Assembly (NCBI RefSeq): GCF_015863205.1
Contig: NZ_JACBXQ010000004.1
Location: forward strand, 1 to 64,000
Direction: 5' to 3'
Source: Facklamia lactis
Lineage (GTDB): Bacteria; Bacillota; Bacilli; Lactobacillales; Aerococcaceae
DNA: 64,000 nt
Shown piece by piece: positions 32,986 through 43,245 of the stretch. A program made the translations under genes and the position numbers. The notes beneath the pieces were generated by a model that did no database searches, was not told the DNA's origin, and worked only from the letters and a program-made list of their open reading frames with translations. Numbering within the stretch: position 1 is the first letter of the stretch; each line of letters starts with the position of its first letter.

Positions 32986-33023
32986 CAAAAACGACCGCTC
33001 CATGTTGGGAGCGATCGTTTTTT
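32986..33023. terminator. Bidirectional terminator between the lipoprotein gene and lpdA
   Basis: The arms AACGACCGCTCC (32990-33001) and GGAGCGATCGTT (33008-33019) pair with one G-U-type mismatch. A T-run follows on the plus strand and an A-run precedes it, so it also serves the PDH operon on the minus strand. Confidence 0.88.
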
Positions 33024-33048
33024 GTATTATAAATAATAATTCTTGATA

Positions 33049-34455
33049 TTACATATGAATTGGCAAGCCGAGCGCAGCTTCTGCTGCATCCATTGTTGCT
33101 TCTGATAAAGTTGGATGAGCATGAACTGTTAAAGCAATATCTTCTGCATTCATTCCTGCTTCAATTGCTAAAGTGATCTCAGCCAGTACATCGGATGCAC
33201 TTGGCCCCGCTACTTGAGCCCCTACAATCACATTGTCGTCTTTTGTAGTAACTAATCGAACAAATCCGCTATAAGAATCAAGAGCTACTGCACGACCATT
33301 TCCTCCAAATGGGAATTTAGTCACTGTCACCTCTAAACCAGCTTCTTTAGCTGTCTCTTTTGTGTGTCCAGCGGAAGCTAACTCAGGATCAGTATAACAT
33401 ACAGATGGCATTGCTTTATAATCGACTTCATCTTTACCACCTGAAATCGCAGATGCAGCTACCTTCGCTTCAAATGAAGCCTTGTGAGCTAACATTGCAC
33501 CTGGAACAATATCACCGATCGCAAAGATATTTGGATTAGAAGTACGTCCTTGTTTATCCACTTTAACAAGTCCACGTTCATCTAATTCAACACCTGCTTG
33601 TTCTAATCCACAGTTATCAGTGTTTGGTCGACGTCCAACCGTTACCATTACATAGTCTGCTTCTACAGTCTTTTCTTCACCTTTATGCTCATAAGTAACA
33701 ACCACACGATCGCCTTTTGTTTCAGCGCTCTTAGCCATTGCATTAGTTACAATTGTTGCTCCCTTATCTTTGAAATCTTTCTCAACTAAGCGAGCCATAT
33801 CTTTCTCAAATGAAGGAATAAATTGTTTTGAACCTTCTAAGATCGTTACTTTTGAACCTAGGTTTGCGTAAACAGAACCAAGTTCAGAACCGATAATTCC
33901 TCCACCGATTACTACAAAATCTTTTGGAATCTCTGGTAAGTTTAATCCGCCAGTCGAATCAATAATTCGGCCGCCAAATTCAAAACCTTTAATTTGAATA
34001 GGACGAGATCCTGTTGCTACAATTGCATTTTTAAAAGTGTATGTTTGAGCATTCTCTCCATCTACCACTCGGATAGTATCCTTATCAGAGAAGAAAGCTT
34101 CTCCTTTAAGAATTTCCACTTTGTTCTTCTTAAGAAGCATTTCAACTCCTGAAGTCATTTTAGCAACGACTTGATTTTGCTTCCAGTCTTGAGTTTTTTC
34201 CCAATCAATTTCAACACCTTGAGTCGAAATTCCAAAAGTTTCTGGATGTTTTGATTGATGGTACACATGACCTGCTTGAATCAATGCTTTAGACGGAATA
34301 CAACCAACGTTTAAACAAACGCCTCCAAAATATTCTTTCTCCACAATCGCCACTTTTTGACCAAGCTGAGCGGCACGAATAGCAGCAACATATCCTCCAG
34401 GTCCTGCTCCAATAACAACTGTATCTAATTCAACGGCGAAGTCTCCAACTACCAT
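33049..34455 (-). CDS. lpdA: Dihydrolipoyl dehydrogenase (E3)
   Basis: A 468-residue FAD enzyme that reoxidises the lipoyl groups of E2 with NAD+. The FAD loop [16 protein letters not shown] is near 14-29, the redox disulfide is in [15 protein letters not shown] near 45-59, the NAD loop [19 protein letters not shown] is near 180, and the C-terminal active-site HAHPTLSEA is near 448-456. It is the last gene of the PDH operon, 7 nt after E2. Confidence 0.97.
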   Translation of the reverse strand: MVVGDFAVELDTVVIGAGPGGYVAAIRAAQLGQKVAIVEKEYFGGVCLNVGCIPSKALIQAGHVYHQSKHPETFGISTQGVEIDWEKTQDWKQNQVVAKMTSGVEMLLKKNKVEILKGEAFFSDKDTIRVVDGENAQTYTFKNAIVATGSRPIQIKGFEFGGRIIDSTGGLNLPEIPKDFVVIGGGIIGSELGSVYANLGSKVTILEGSKQFIPSFEKDMARLVEKDFKDKGATIVTNAMAKSAETKGDRVVVTYEHKGEEKTVEADYVMVTVGRRPNTDNCGLEQAGVELDERGLVKVDKQGRTSNPNIFAIGDIVPGAMLAHKASFEAKVAASAISGGKDEVDYKAMPSVCYTDPELASAGHTKETAKEAGLEVTVTKFPFGGNGRAVALDSYSGFVRLVTTKDDNVIVGAQVAGPSASDVLAEITLAIEAGMNAEDIALTVHAHPTLSEATMDAAEAALGLPIHM

Positions 34456-34462
34456 TTGATCA

Positions 34463-36181
34463 CTATCCTTCCATTAATAATAGTTCTGGATCTGCTAAGA
34501 AGCGCTTAACTTCATTTAACGCTCTTTGGGCAGTTGCTCCATCTACAATTCGGTGGTCGAAGCTTAAAGATAACTTACATACACGTCCTACAGCCAATTC
34601 ACCCTTTTCATTTACAATGGGTTGTTGAACAATAGAGCCAAATCCTAAAATTGCAACTTCTGGATGATTAATGATTGGACTAAACCACTTACCTCCAGCA
34701 GAACCAATATTTGAAATTGTGATAGTTCCTTCTGACATTTCTGACATAGGTAACGATCCATCATGCGCCTTACCTGATAACTCCACAATCTCGTTAGCTA
34801 TTTGGAACATATTCTTAGTATTAGCATCTTTAATGTTTGGTACGTATAGACCCCGATCAGTATCTGTAGCAATACCTACATTATAATAGTTTTTGTAAAC
34901 AATTTCACTAGAAAGATCATCAATTGTAGCATTAATAACTGGATACTTCTTAGCAGCTGCTATCAAAGCCTTAACCACATAAGGTAAGAAGGTTAATTTA
35001 ACATTATTCTCGGCTGCAATTTCCTTATATTTCTTACGGTGATCCCACAATTTAGAAACTTCTACCTCATCAAATAAGGTTACATGTGGTGCCGTATGTT
35101 TAGAGTTAACCATTGCTTTCGCAATCGCTGCACGAGTTCCTGATAAAGCAACTCGTTCTTCTCGTTCCGCTTGTGAAGAAACAAACGGTTTAACAACTGC
35201 TTGGCTTTGCGCTGACATGCTGGTCTCTCCATCGGCTTGAACAGAAGGAGTTGCTTCAACCTTTTGATTATTTGTTTCTGTTTCGGAAGTTTGACGAGAG
35301 TCTTCTGTTACTGAAGAAGCAGATGGATTAAAGTTTTGAACATCTTCCGCTGTAATACGTCCATTCTTACCAGAACCAGGCACTCGTGTGATGTCGATTC
35401 CGTTATCACGGGCTAATTTACGAACAGAAGGCATTGCTAGAACTCGGCGATTAGCCGCTTCCTCTTCAGAAAGCCCTTGACTTGGAGCGGTGTCTACTAC
35501 AGAAACGGTTTCAGTCGGATTCTTCTCAGCAGGAGCAGCTGCATCATCAAAGGAATTAGCAATCGCCTCTCCTTCTTCTTCTGAAGAACCATTATGGTCT
35601 GGAGAATCAATGTCTACAATCACTTGGCCTAATTGAGCAATTTGTCCAGCAGGCACATGAATTTTTTTGATTTCACCAGAAACCGGAGAAGGTAGTTCTT
35701 CAACAGACTTATCGTTTTGAATCTCAACCAAAGTATCATCTTCTTTGATTGTATCGCCTTCTTTTACAGCCCAAGAAACAATTTCGCCTTCCATAATTCC
35801 TTCCCCTAATGCTGGTAATTTGAATTGGAAGAAGCCTCCAGTATTTTTGGTTTCTTTTGCTTCTGCTACTACTGATTCAGAAGGCTCGCCAGCTGGTGCG
35901 GCAGGTGTTTCTTCCACTTCAGGAGCCTCTTCATTTTCATAACCTGGAGCCTCTATTTCGACAATAACTTGACCAAGTGTAGCAACTTGTCCTGCTTCCA
36001 CATGGATCTTCTTAACTTTTCCTGAAACGGGAGAAGGAAGTTCCTCTACCGATTTATCATTTTGCACTTCGACTAACGTTTCATCTTCGTTCACTTGATC
36101 GCCTTCTTTTACAGCCCAAGAAACGATCTCGCCTTCCATAATCCCTTCTCCGAGGGCAGGTAGTTTAAATTGGAATGCCAT
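34463..36181 (-). CDS. pdhC: Pyruvate dehydrogenase E2, dihydrolipoamide acetyltransferase with two lipoyl domains
   Basis: A 572-residue core subunit of the PDH complex. Two lipoyl domains (about 2-80 and 117-195), each with the lipoylated Lys in [14 protein letters not shown], are nearly identical to one another. A linker, a peripheral-subunit-binding domain ([33 protein letters not shown], split around 250-285), a Ser/Thr/Gln linker and the catalytic domain follow. The last ends with [12 protein letters not shown] near 540, containing the active-site His and Asp. The start at 36181 has AAAGGAG; a 25-codon upstream extension lacks family support. Confidence 0.96.
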   Translation of the reverse strand: MAFQFKLPALGEGIMEGEIVSWAVKEGDQVNEDETLVEVQNDKSVEELPSPVSGKVKKIHVEAGQVATLGQVIVEIEAPGYENEEAPEVEETPAAPAGEPSESVVAEAKETKNTGGFFQFKLPALGEGIMEGEIVSWAVKEGDTIKEDDTLVEIQNDKSVEELPSPVSGEIKKIHVPAGQIAQLGQVIVDIDSPDHNGSSEEEGEAIANSFDDAAAPAEKNPTETVSVVDTAPSQGLSEEEAANRRVLAMPSVRKLARDNGIDITRVPGSGKNGRITAEDVQNFNPSASSVTEDSRQTSETETNNQKVEATPSVQADGETSMSAQSQAVVKPFVSSQAEREERVALSGTRAAIAKAMVNSKHTAPHVTLFDEVEVSKLWDHRKKYKEIAAENNVKLTFLPYVVKALIAAAKKYPVINATIDDLSSEIVYKNYYNVGIATDTDRGLYVPNIKDANTKNMFQIANEIVELSGKAHDGSLPMSEMSEGTITISNIGSAGGKWFSPIINHPEVAILGFGSIVQQPIVNEKGELAVGRVCKLSLSFDHRIVDGATAQRALNEVKRFLADPELLLMEG

Positions 36182-36264
36182 ACATTTACTCTCCTTTATA
36201 TCATTGATTTCATTAGGATACAGGACAGGGCGCTTAGCCCTTGTCCTGATTGTCATCCTACTCT

Positions 36265-37242
36265 TTAAAATTCTTCTAATTCTTTTACTTTAGCTACAAT
36301 ATCGTCAGCTGATGGTAACCAATCTTTCTCTGCCATTCCAAATGGAAAGACCGTATCAGGCGCTGCAACAAAACCAATTGGAGCCGTTAAGGAAAGAATT
36401 GAGCGTTCAGAGATTTCAGCAATCACTTTACTTCCAATTCCTGCTTGACGTTGCGCTTCTTGAACCATGACTACTTTGCCTGTTTTCTCAACTGAAGCCA
36501 CAATTGTTTCGATATCCAAAGGTTGAACCGTCCGAAGATCTAATACCTCTGCAGAGACCCCTTCTTTAGCTAAGGTATCTGCAGCTTTCACAGATTCCTG
36601 CACCATGGCACCATATGCAATTAACGTAACATCTGTTCCTTCTTTTACAATCTTTGCTTTACCTAATGGTACTGTATATTCTTCTTCTGGAACGTCTTCA
36701 CGGAAAGAGCGATATAGTTTCATATGCTCTAAGAAATAAACAGGATCATTGTCACGAACGGCTGAAATTAATAATCCCTTAGCATCATAAGGATTTGAAG
36801 GAATTACCACTTTAATTCCAGGTGATTGAGCTAACAAACCTTCCAATGAGTCAGCATGTAACTCAGGAGTATGAACGCCTCCTCCAAAAGGAGCACGGAA
36901 AGTAATCGGAAGGTTGCGAGTTCCTCCCATACGATAGCGCGTACGAGCGGCTTGACCTACCACCGAATCCATCACTTCAAAAATAAATCCATTAAATTGA
37001 ATTTCAGGAATGGGACGGAAACCTTCTAATGCTAAACCTATTGATAGCCCACCAATCCCTGACTCAGCTAAAGGAGTATCCATTACACGGTCTGCACCAA
37101 ACTCTTCTTGTAGCCCTTGAGTCGCACGGAAAACTCCACCATTCTTTCCAACGTCTTCTCCAAAAACTAAAGTTCGATCATTTGTCCGCAATTCATTTGC
37201 TAAAGCATTTGTAATTGCTTCAATCATTGTCATATTGGCCAT
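36265..37242 (-). CDS. pdhB: Pyruvate dehydrogenase E1 component, beta subunit
   Basis: A 325-residue subunit forming the thiamine-diphosphate site with the alpha subunit. Family blocks are [20 protein letters not shown] near 24-43, [20 protein letters not shown] near 55-74 and the C-terminal transketolase-type domain with [14 protein letters not shown] near 261. It lies 2 nt after pdhA and 83 nt before E2. That gap contains the E2 ribosome binding site and no clear terminator. Confidence 0.97.
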   Translation of the reverse strand: MANMTMIEAITNALANELRTNDRTLVFGEDVGKNGGVFRATQGLQEEFGADRVMDTPLAESGIGGLSIGLALEGFRPIPEIQFNGFIFEVMDSVVGQAARTRYRMGGTRNLPITFRAPFGGGVHTPELHADSLEGLLAQSPGIKVVIPSNPYDAKGLLISAVRDNDPVYFLEHMKLYRSFREDVPEEEYTVPLGKAKIVKEGTDVTLIAYGAMVQESVKAADTLAKEGVSAEVLDLRTVQPLDIETIVASVEKTGKVVMVQEAQRQAGIGSKVIAEISERSILSLTAPIGFVAAPDTVFPFGMAEKDWLPSADDIVAKVKELEEF

Positions 37243-37244
37243 AA

Positions 37245-38384
<1,140 letters not shown>

Positions 38385-38589
38385 TTATTACACAATTTAA
38401 AAACTGTTACAATAACCTCTCTAATTAAAGATACCACCCTCACATAATAAATACAAGTACGAAGCGATATTTTTTCACAAAACAAATAGCAAGTTGTCTT
38501 ACAACTGTACAGACTATTACAAAAGAATTCGATCAAATTATACGTGTGTAACATCTGTATCAATCAAAAAACAAAACTGTTATAAAACC

Positions 38590-38607
38590 TTGTGAACAAA
38601 GTCACTT
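38590..38607. promoter_or_regulatory. Rex-box-like site
   Basis: TTGTGA-N6-TCACTT matches the redox-repressor Rex consensus TTGTGA-N6-TCACAA in 10 of 12 arm positions. It stands about 235 nt upstream of pdhA and 18 nt upstream of the tRNA -35. Rex control of the PDH operon would make sense but is unproven, and distance is a caveat. Confidence 0.3.
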
Positions 38608-38624
38608 TTAAGCGAAGGATATAT

Positions 38625-38653
38625 TTGACATTAGTTGGGAAATATTATATACT
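38625..38653 (+). promoter_or_regulatory. Promoter of tRNA-Arg
   Basis: A perfect TTGACA (38625-38630), a 17-nt spacer and TATACT (38648-38653), 11 nt before the mature tRNA 5' end. Confidence 0.85.
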
Positions 38654-38664
38654 GATGGAGTTAT

Positions 38665-38738
38665 GTGCCAGTAGCTCAGCTGGATAGAGCAACGGTCTTC
38701 TAAACCGTAGGTCGCAGGTTCGAATCCTGCCTGGCATA
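38665..38738 (+). tRNA. tRNA-Arg (anticodon UCU)
   Basis: A 74-nt cloverleaf. The acceptor arm GTGCCAG/CTGGCAT has a G-U first pair. The D-arm is GCTC..GAGC, the anticodon arm ACGGT-CTTCTAA-ACCGT shows anticodon TCT, the T-arm is GCAGG-TTCGAAT-CCTGC, and the discriminator is A. CCA is not encoded. It has its own promoter and terminator and reads AGA/AGG Arg codons. Confidence 0.95.
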
Positions 38739-38741
38739 CTC

Positions 38742-38774
38742 AAAAGCTCTTGGGAGTCTCCCAAGAGCTTTTTA
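38742..38774. terminator. Bidirectional terminator between tRNA-Arg and the DUF2200 gene
   Basis: The arms AAGCTCTTGGGA (38744-38755) and TCCCAAGAGCTT (38759-38770) pair perfectly, with TTTTT after on the plus strand. The tail overlaps the stop codon of the convergent DUF2200 gene. Confidence 0.88.
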
Positions 38775-39116
38775 TTGTCGTTTTATTTTATTCAAATCTT
38801 TTCCTTTAGCTAATTCATCTACCAATTTATCTAAATATCGCACTTCTCGCTCTAAGGGATCTGCTATCTCCTCCACACGAACACCACAAATCTTACCTCT
38901 TATTAAATCGCGACTAGGATTTAAGGCAGGTGCCTCTATAAAAAAATCTTGAAACTTTACATGCATTTTAATACTTCTTTCAATGTCACTATTATTATAA
39001 CCTGTTAACCACTCTATTATTTCATCTAATTCCGCTTTATTACGGCCCTTTCTTTCCACTTTTGCTAAATATAAAGGGTAGACCTTTGCAAATGACATTT
39101 CTGAAAATTTAGACAA
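38772..39116 (-). CDS. DUF2200 family protein
   Basis: A 114-residue cytoplasmic protein of the DUF2200 family. The start [20 protein letters not shown], the segment EIIEWLTGY near 28-36 and the later [20 protein letters not shown] near 69-88 are typical. Function unknown. A ribosome binding site AAGGAGG is present before the ATG. Single gene. Confidence 0.87.
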   Translation of the reverse strand: MSKFSEMSFAKVYPLYLAKVERKGRNKAELDEIIEWLTGYNNSDIERSIKMHVKFQDFFIEAPALNPSRDLIRGKICGVRVEEIADPLEREVRYLDKLVDELAKGKDLNKIKRQ

Positions 39117-39250
39117 TTTTATTCCTCCTTAGTAGGAAAGCTTTATAAGATTTAAGGCCTATCCCAAGTAATCTGTTACCTTTGATCTTTACATCGAAAC
39201 AACACATTGTGAAATATACTACACACCTGTCTTACTCACTCATATATAAC

Positions 39251-39285
39251 AGAAAGGATCCCATTCAGTTGATAGGATCCTTTCT
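39251..39285 (-). terminator. Hairpin after the PspA-like gene
   Basis: Perfect 11-bp arms AGAAAGGATCC (39251-39261) and GGATCCTTTCT (39275-39285) lie 8 nt past the pspA-like stop. The minus-strand continuation (GTTATATATG) is not a T-run, so termination would be weak or the hairpin may stabilise the mRNA 3' end. Confidence 0.5.
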
Positions 39286-39292
39286 AAAAGAT

Positions 39293-39976
39293 TTAATTAT
39301 TCAATCCCATTTCATCTTTCATTCGTGCTAATTCTTCTTCAACTGTTGCAGAAGTACTTTGAGCATACTTTTCTTCTAAGTCTTTTGCTTCATCTTTTGG
39401 TTGGGATTCTAATTCAGACATAGCAGTTGCTTCATCTAGCATGCGATCTGCTTTTTCTTCCATTCTTTCAAATTGACTCATAGCATTCTCTGATTGACGA
39501 CTAGCCGTTGATGTTTTATTAAGAGTTTCTTGTGTCTCTGCGACCGAAATTTTACCTTTTATCATCGCGCGACGATTCTTCAATGTCTCGATATCTTGAG
39601 AAAGTTTATCATGCATTTGTCGCATTTTAATCGCATTTTCATGCGCACTCGCATAGGTAGCGGCTAATCCAGCTCCAAGATTTTCTACCTCTTGTTTCTT
39701 AGTTAGAAAGACACGAGCATCCGCTTCGTTACCAGCTTCTAAAGCTTTTTTAGCTAATTGTTCGTATTTTTTCACTTCAGCTTCATTCTCATCCACTTCA
39801 CGCTTCGATCGCGTTTCTTCAGCCATTACACTCGCAGTATTTCTCTTTACTTCGGCTAAGTCTTCACTTAGATCTCGTAAGTATTGGTCAATCATTTTTT
39901 CCGGCTCTTCCATTCGATCAATAATTGAATTCATATTCGCTGAAATAATATCTTTAAAACGATTTAATATTGACAT
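39293..39976 (-). CDS. PspA/IM30 family protein (LiaH-like)
   Basis: A 227-residue, almost wholly alpha-helical protein. Residues about 1-220 form long coiled coils typical of PspA/IM30 (MSILNRFKDIISANMNSIID at the start, then DPEKMIDQYLRDL-like EEPEKMIDQYLRDLSEDLAE). Such proteins form ESCRT-III-like scaffolds on stressed membranes. It starts 11 nt after the glycine-rich membrane protein gene, so the two form an operon that probably answers membrane stress. No LiaRS system is in this window. Confidence 0.92.
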   Translation of the reverse strand: MSILNRFKDIISANMNSIIDRMEEPEKMIDQYLRDLSEDLAEVKRNTASVMAEETRSKREVDENEAEVKKYEQLAKKALEAGNEADARVFLTKKQEVENLGAGLAATYASAHENAIKMRQMHDKLSQDIETLKNRRAMIKGKISVAETQETLNKTSTASRQSENAMSQFERMEEKADRMLDEATAMSELESQPKDEAKDLEEKYAQSTSATVEEELARMKDEMGLNN

Positions 39977-39987
39977 AATTTTTCCTC

Positions 39988-41046
39988 CTAATATCTATCT
40001 TCTGGATCCTGATACTTCTTCGCCAATTCATCAGCCTCCGATTCTTGACCGAAGGTTTCTAATGGCCGATTTAACATTTCTTCCGTACGTTTCGCTTCTA
40101 ACTCCTCTTGCTCTTTGTGCTTCTTCCACCAATTAAACAATAATAGTAAAATTGTTGCGAGTCCAAAAACCATTAAAACAGGAATCCACGGGGATTTTGT
40201 CACTTGCATTATTCGATCAGCTGCTTCCGTAAAAGACTTGCTAAAATAGTGAGAAGTATTAAGCGATCCATCATAATAATATCGATCTAGATAATCTAAT
40301 AATATATTAGCAGCCTCATCATCAATGACCTGTTTAGCCTGACTTCCAGTAACGTAGTAAGTAATGTACTCATTCGGAACTCCTTCAAAAAATACCAACA
40401 GCAAATGCGCTTCATCTGTGAAGAGTTCATCATATTGACTTTCTGCAAATTCTGCTACCTGATCGATATCAGCATATGGATCTCCCGCAATTTCATCCGC
40501 AATATATAAATGAGGTTGAACACCTGTTTTCTGGTAGAAATATTCCAAACCTTTCTCCAACACGCTTGAATTTTCAACCCAATGCGCCTCATCCGTATAA
40601 TAATCGGTTTCATTAACAGACCCCTTGGGTAAAGCCTCCCTTTCAATTGTAGAAGGAGTCACTTTTGTGTTACTACCTTCCATCCCACCGCCATTTAGAA
40701 AAGTTGGTAAGATGGAAAATAAAGCAAACATCATCAATACCATAGGTAAGAATCCTAAGCCACAGCCGGGGCTAGGTCCCTGAGGTCCTCCAGAACTTCT
40801 TCTAATATACGGGCGTCCTCCTCCTATTGGTATAAAGATAGGACCACCCCCAATGATTGGAGGTCTTCGTGGAGGTCCTGATCCAAATCCTCCACCGAAA
40901 CTGCCGCCAAATCCTCCACCAGTAGGGCGACTTCCAAAACCACCTCGACCACCAGAGCTTATCCGCCCTCCTCCGGATCGAGATCCACCAAAGCCTCCAC
41001 CACGCGAGCCTCCACCGGCACCTCCTCCTCTTGCCATCATCATCAC
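39988..41046 (-). CDS. Glycine-rich membrane protein with TPM-like domain, partner of PspA
   Basis: A 352-residue protein. Residues about 5-95 are a Gly/Arg/Ser-rich disordered stretch full of GGG and RSGG units. A first TM helix is near 97-117 (LGFLPMVLMMFALFSILPTF), and an extracellular domain covers about 140-285 (ETDYYTDEAHWVENSS, LLLVFFEGVPNEYITYYVTG). It resembles the TPM/YgcG fold, which I assign only tentatively. A second TM helix is near 295-312 (WIPVLMVFGLATILLLLF), and the cytoplasmic tail is charged. In other Firmicutes similar proteins stand beside PspA (for example B. subtilis YdjH near YdjF). The first codons are ATG ATG ATG ATG, so the exact start is uncertain by a few residues. 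Confidence 0.75.
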   Translation of the reverse strand: MMMMARGGGAGGGSRGGGFGGSRSGGGRISSGGRGGFGSRPTGGGFGGSFGGGFGSGPPRRPPIIGGGPIFIPIGGGRPYIRRSSGGPQGPSPGCGLGFLPMVLMMFALFSILPTFLNGGGMEGSNTKVTPSTIEREALPKGSVNETDYYTDEAHWVENSSVLEKGLEYFYQKTGVQPHLYIADEIAGDPYADIDQVAEFAESQYDELFTDEAHLLLVFFEGVPNEYITYYVTGSQAKQVIDDEAANILLDYLDRYYYDGSLNTSHYFSKSFTEAADRIMQVTKSPWIPVLMVFGLATILLLLFNWWKKHKEQEELEAKRTEEMLNRPLETFGQESEADELAKKYQDPEDRY

Positions 41047-41135
41047 CCTCTCTCCACTAAAGACTTAAACTTACTATCTAAAATAATTATATAATATTGC
41101 TATTATTTTTTCGAAGAAGATGCTTCTAACCCCAC

Positions 41136-41167
41136 AAAAATACGATCCCAAAAGGGATCGTACGATT
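41136..41167. terminator. Intrinsic terminator of efp
   Basis: Perfect arms TACGATCCC (41141-41149) and GGGATCGTA (41154-41162) around AAAA. On the minus strand TTTTTG follows. It lies 23 nt after the efp stop. Confidence 0.85.
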
Positions 41168-41184
41168 TTTATTTCTTTATTAAA

Positions 41185-41745
41185 CTATTTCGAACGTCCT
41201 TTGTAAGAACCATCAGACGTCCCTATTTCTAATTTTTCTCCTGCTTCAATAAAGTCAGGGACATTCACTACTAAACCTGTTTCCATCGTAGCAGGCTTAC
41301 CAGAACCTGTTACTGTTGCACCTTTTATCGAAGGTTGTGTTTCTTTTACTTCTAATACGACTGTTCCAGGCAATTCAACTCCAATCACCTCATTACCATA
41401 GAACTGAATTTTACAATTCATATTATCCAATAGATAAAGTAACTCATCTTGAATCGTATCAGCTGGAATTTCATATTGTTCATAACTTTCTAAATCCATA
41501 AAAACAGCTGTTCCATCCATATTATATAGATACTGAACTTCTTTGGTTTCTAAGAAAGCTCGCTCAAACTTTTCATCTGGGCGGAAAGTGGTGTCATAAG
41601 TAGCCCCAGTTCTAACATTACGCAATTTCATGCGCATAACCGTATTTCCTTTTCCAGGTTTATGATGGCTAGCTTCCAATACACGAATTAAATTACCGTC
41701 CTGAATAAATGTCATACCGGATCTTAAATCAACTGCAGAAATCAT
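41185..41745 (-). CDS. efp: Elongation factor P
   Basis: A 186-residue translation factor that rescues ribosomes stalled at proline runs. Three beta-barrel domains: a KOW-like N-terminus with the modification loop SHHKPGKGN (26-34, with Lys32 at the tip), then OB folds with [18 protein letters not shown] in the centre and the C-terminal [25 protein letters not shown] split over 158-182. Lys32 is of the type modified in Firmicutes, not the E. coli EpmA type context. It is transcribed alone. Confidence 0.97.
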   Translation of the reverse strand: MISAVDLRSGMTFIQDGNLIRVLEASHHKPGKGNTVMRMKLRNVRTGATYDTTFRPDEKFERAFLETKEVQYLYNMDGTAVFMDLESYEQYEIPADTIQDELLYLLDNMNCKIQFYGNEVIGVELPGTVVLEVKETQPSIKGATVTGSGKPATMETGLVVNVPDFIEAGEKLEIGTSDGSYKGRSK

Positions 41746-41782
41746 AATTATCTTCTCCTCACTTCATTCAAATTACTCTCGT

Positions 41783-41791
41783 ATTATAGCA
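41783..41791 (-). promoter_or_regulatory. Extended -10 promoter of efp
   Basis: On the minus strand TGCTATAAT, a TG-extended perfect -10, lies 37 nt before the efp ATG. No clear -35. Confidence 0.5.
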
Positions 41792-41828
41792 TACATTCTA
41801 ATTTCTCGTCTTCGATTTTAAGAAAATA

Positions 41829-42644
41829 CTATAAAGTACCTAAAAGCTTTTCAAAATGAACCGCATAGCGAATTGGATCTTGATCATTCAGGGTCATCTG
41901 AATCGCTTGACTTACAAATTTAGTCGCTTGATTTAGTGCTGCCTCTTCCTGATTCGACTGCATCATTTCTCCTACAAAAACCGAAGCAAAAACATCTCCA
42001 GTCCCATGAAACACTTGATCGAAGAATTCCGCATAGCTTTCAAACGACCCCTTATCCCCTACCATTAAAGCTCCAATTTGATCCGTATTTCTCACACCTG
42101 TCATAATCACATTCTGGGCTCCGAATAATCGCAATTCTTCTGCTAGCTCCTGTGCCAGTATAGGGCTAAAGCCGTCATCTCGATAGTCTTTATCGAGTAG
42201 ATAACAAGCTTCCGTGTAATTCGGAAAAATGTAATCACTAACAGCAATTAACTGTTTTTGGGTCTCCACATAAGCTTTATCAAAGCCACTATATAGTTCT
42301 CCATGATCTCCGAAAGCGGGATCCACAAAAACTTTACCAGTCGGATACAATAATTTTTCTATGACTTCTAGCAACAGTGGAACATGTTCCTCTTCGCCAA
42401 GATATCCAGTGTAAATCGCATCAAATTTCAAGCCTAAATCCATCCAATGTTGAATGGTTGCCTCCATATGAGAATACAAATCGGTAAAAATAAAGCCAGG
42501 AAATTCTGGACCTGTATGAGTTGATAGAATTGCGGTTGGTAAAATACTGGCTGTCAACTGATAATGACTTAATATCGGCAGAGCCACTGTAGTTGAACAT
42601 TTACCAAAGCATGATATATCTTGAACGACTAGTACATTTTGCAT
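41829..42644 (-). CDS. Pyridoxal/pyridoxamine kinase (PdxK/PdxY family)
   Basis: A 271-residue ribokinase-fold enzyme that phosphorylates vitamin B6 vitamers. QDISCFGKCSTTVALPIL (8-25) at the N-terminus, then GYLGEEEHVPLLLEVIE near 82-98 and the anion-hole motif FHGTGDVFASVFVG near 220-233 with catalytic Asp are seen. The start at 42644 has GAGGAG before it. An upstream in-frame extension would overlap def by 104 nt and lacks support. Last gene of the long xseA operon. Confidence 0.92.
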   Translation of the reverse strand: MQNVLVVQDISCFGKCSTTVALPILSHYQLTASILPTAILSTHTGPEFPGFIFTDLYSHMEATIQHWMDLGLKFDAIYTGYLGEEEHVPLLLEVIEKLLYPTGKVFVDPAFGDHGELYSGFDKAYVETQKQLIAVSDYIFPNYTEACYLLDKDYRDDGFSPILAQELAEELRLFGAQNVIMTGVRNTDQIGALMVGDKGSFESYAEFFDQVFHGTGDVFASVFVGEMMQSNQEEAALNQATKFVSQAIQMTLNDQDPIRYAVHFEKLLGTL

Positions 42645-42663
42645 ATTTACTCCTCTCAAGACT

Positions 42664-43230
42664 TTAGAGAATGGTAAGATCTTCTGTTTTTCCCCATGGT
42701 TTCTCTTGATTAATATGGTCATAAAACATAATTCCATGTAAATGATCAATCTCATGTTGAGCCACAATAGCTTGGTAATTTCTCAGCTTCAACGTATGCT
42801 TTTCGCCTTCCAAATCTTGATACTCAATTGTAATAATCTTAGGACGTGGCACATACCCCGCTACCTCACGGTTTACCGAAAGACAGCCTTCCCCCTCGCT
42901 TAAAGCAGCTAACTGGACAGAATGACGGATGATCACCGGATTAATAAACACCTGACTGATCTCTTCTCCTACTTTATGGCCTTCTTCATCATACTTATAG
43001 ATTTGCATAGCAAAAATTTGTTTGTTTAGGTTGATTTGAGGCGCTGCTAACCCCACTCCTGCACGAAGCTCATTTTTAGCGGCCAGATCTTCATCTTGAC
43101 TGTTTTTAAGAAATTCCAACATCTCTTTTGCTTTAATTTCTAACTCTTCCGATAACGGAAATTCTACTTTTTCCGCTGGAGTTCTTAAAGAAGGGTGGCC
43201 CTCCAATACTATATCTTGCATTGTTAACAT
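42664..43230 (-). CDS. def: Peptide deformylase
   Basis: A 188-residue metalloenzyme that removes the formyl group from new proteins. All three motifs are present: GVGLAAPQI (58-66), EGCLSV near 113-118 with the metal Cys, and QHEIDHLHGIMF near 158-169 with two metal His and catalytic Glu. The insertion-rich length fits type 2 enzymes of Gram-positives. In the operon between hflX and the pyridoxal kinase. Confidence 0.97.
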   Translation of the reverse strand: MLTMQDIVLEGHPSLRTPAEKVEFPLSEELEIKAKEMLEFLKNSQDEDLAAKNELRAGVGLAAPQINLNKQIFAMQIYKYDEEGHKVGEEISQVFINPVIIRHSVQLAALSEGEGCLSVNREVAGYVPRPKIITIEYQDLEGEKHTLKLRNYQAIVAQHEIDHLHGIMFYDHINQEKPWGKTEDLTIL

Positions 43231-43245
43231 CTAATCATTTTCCTC

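Noticed and set aside
38504-38511. CTGTACAG palindrome as a regulator site
   Set aside because: Eight bases only; expected by chance in this length of DNA.
40853-41068. Proline-rich plus-strand ORF
   Set aside because: Antisense of the glycine-rich stretch of the membrane protein (GGN codons give CC-rich complements).
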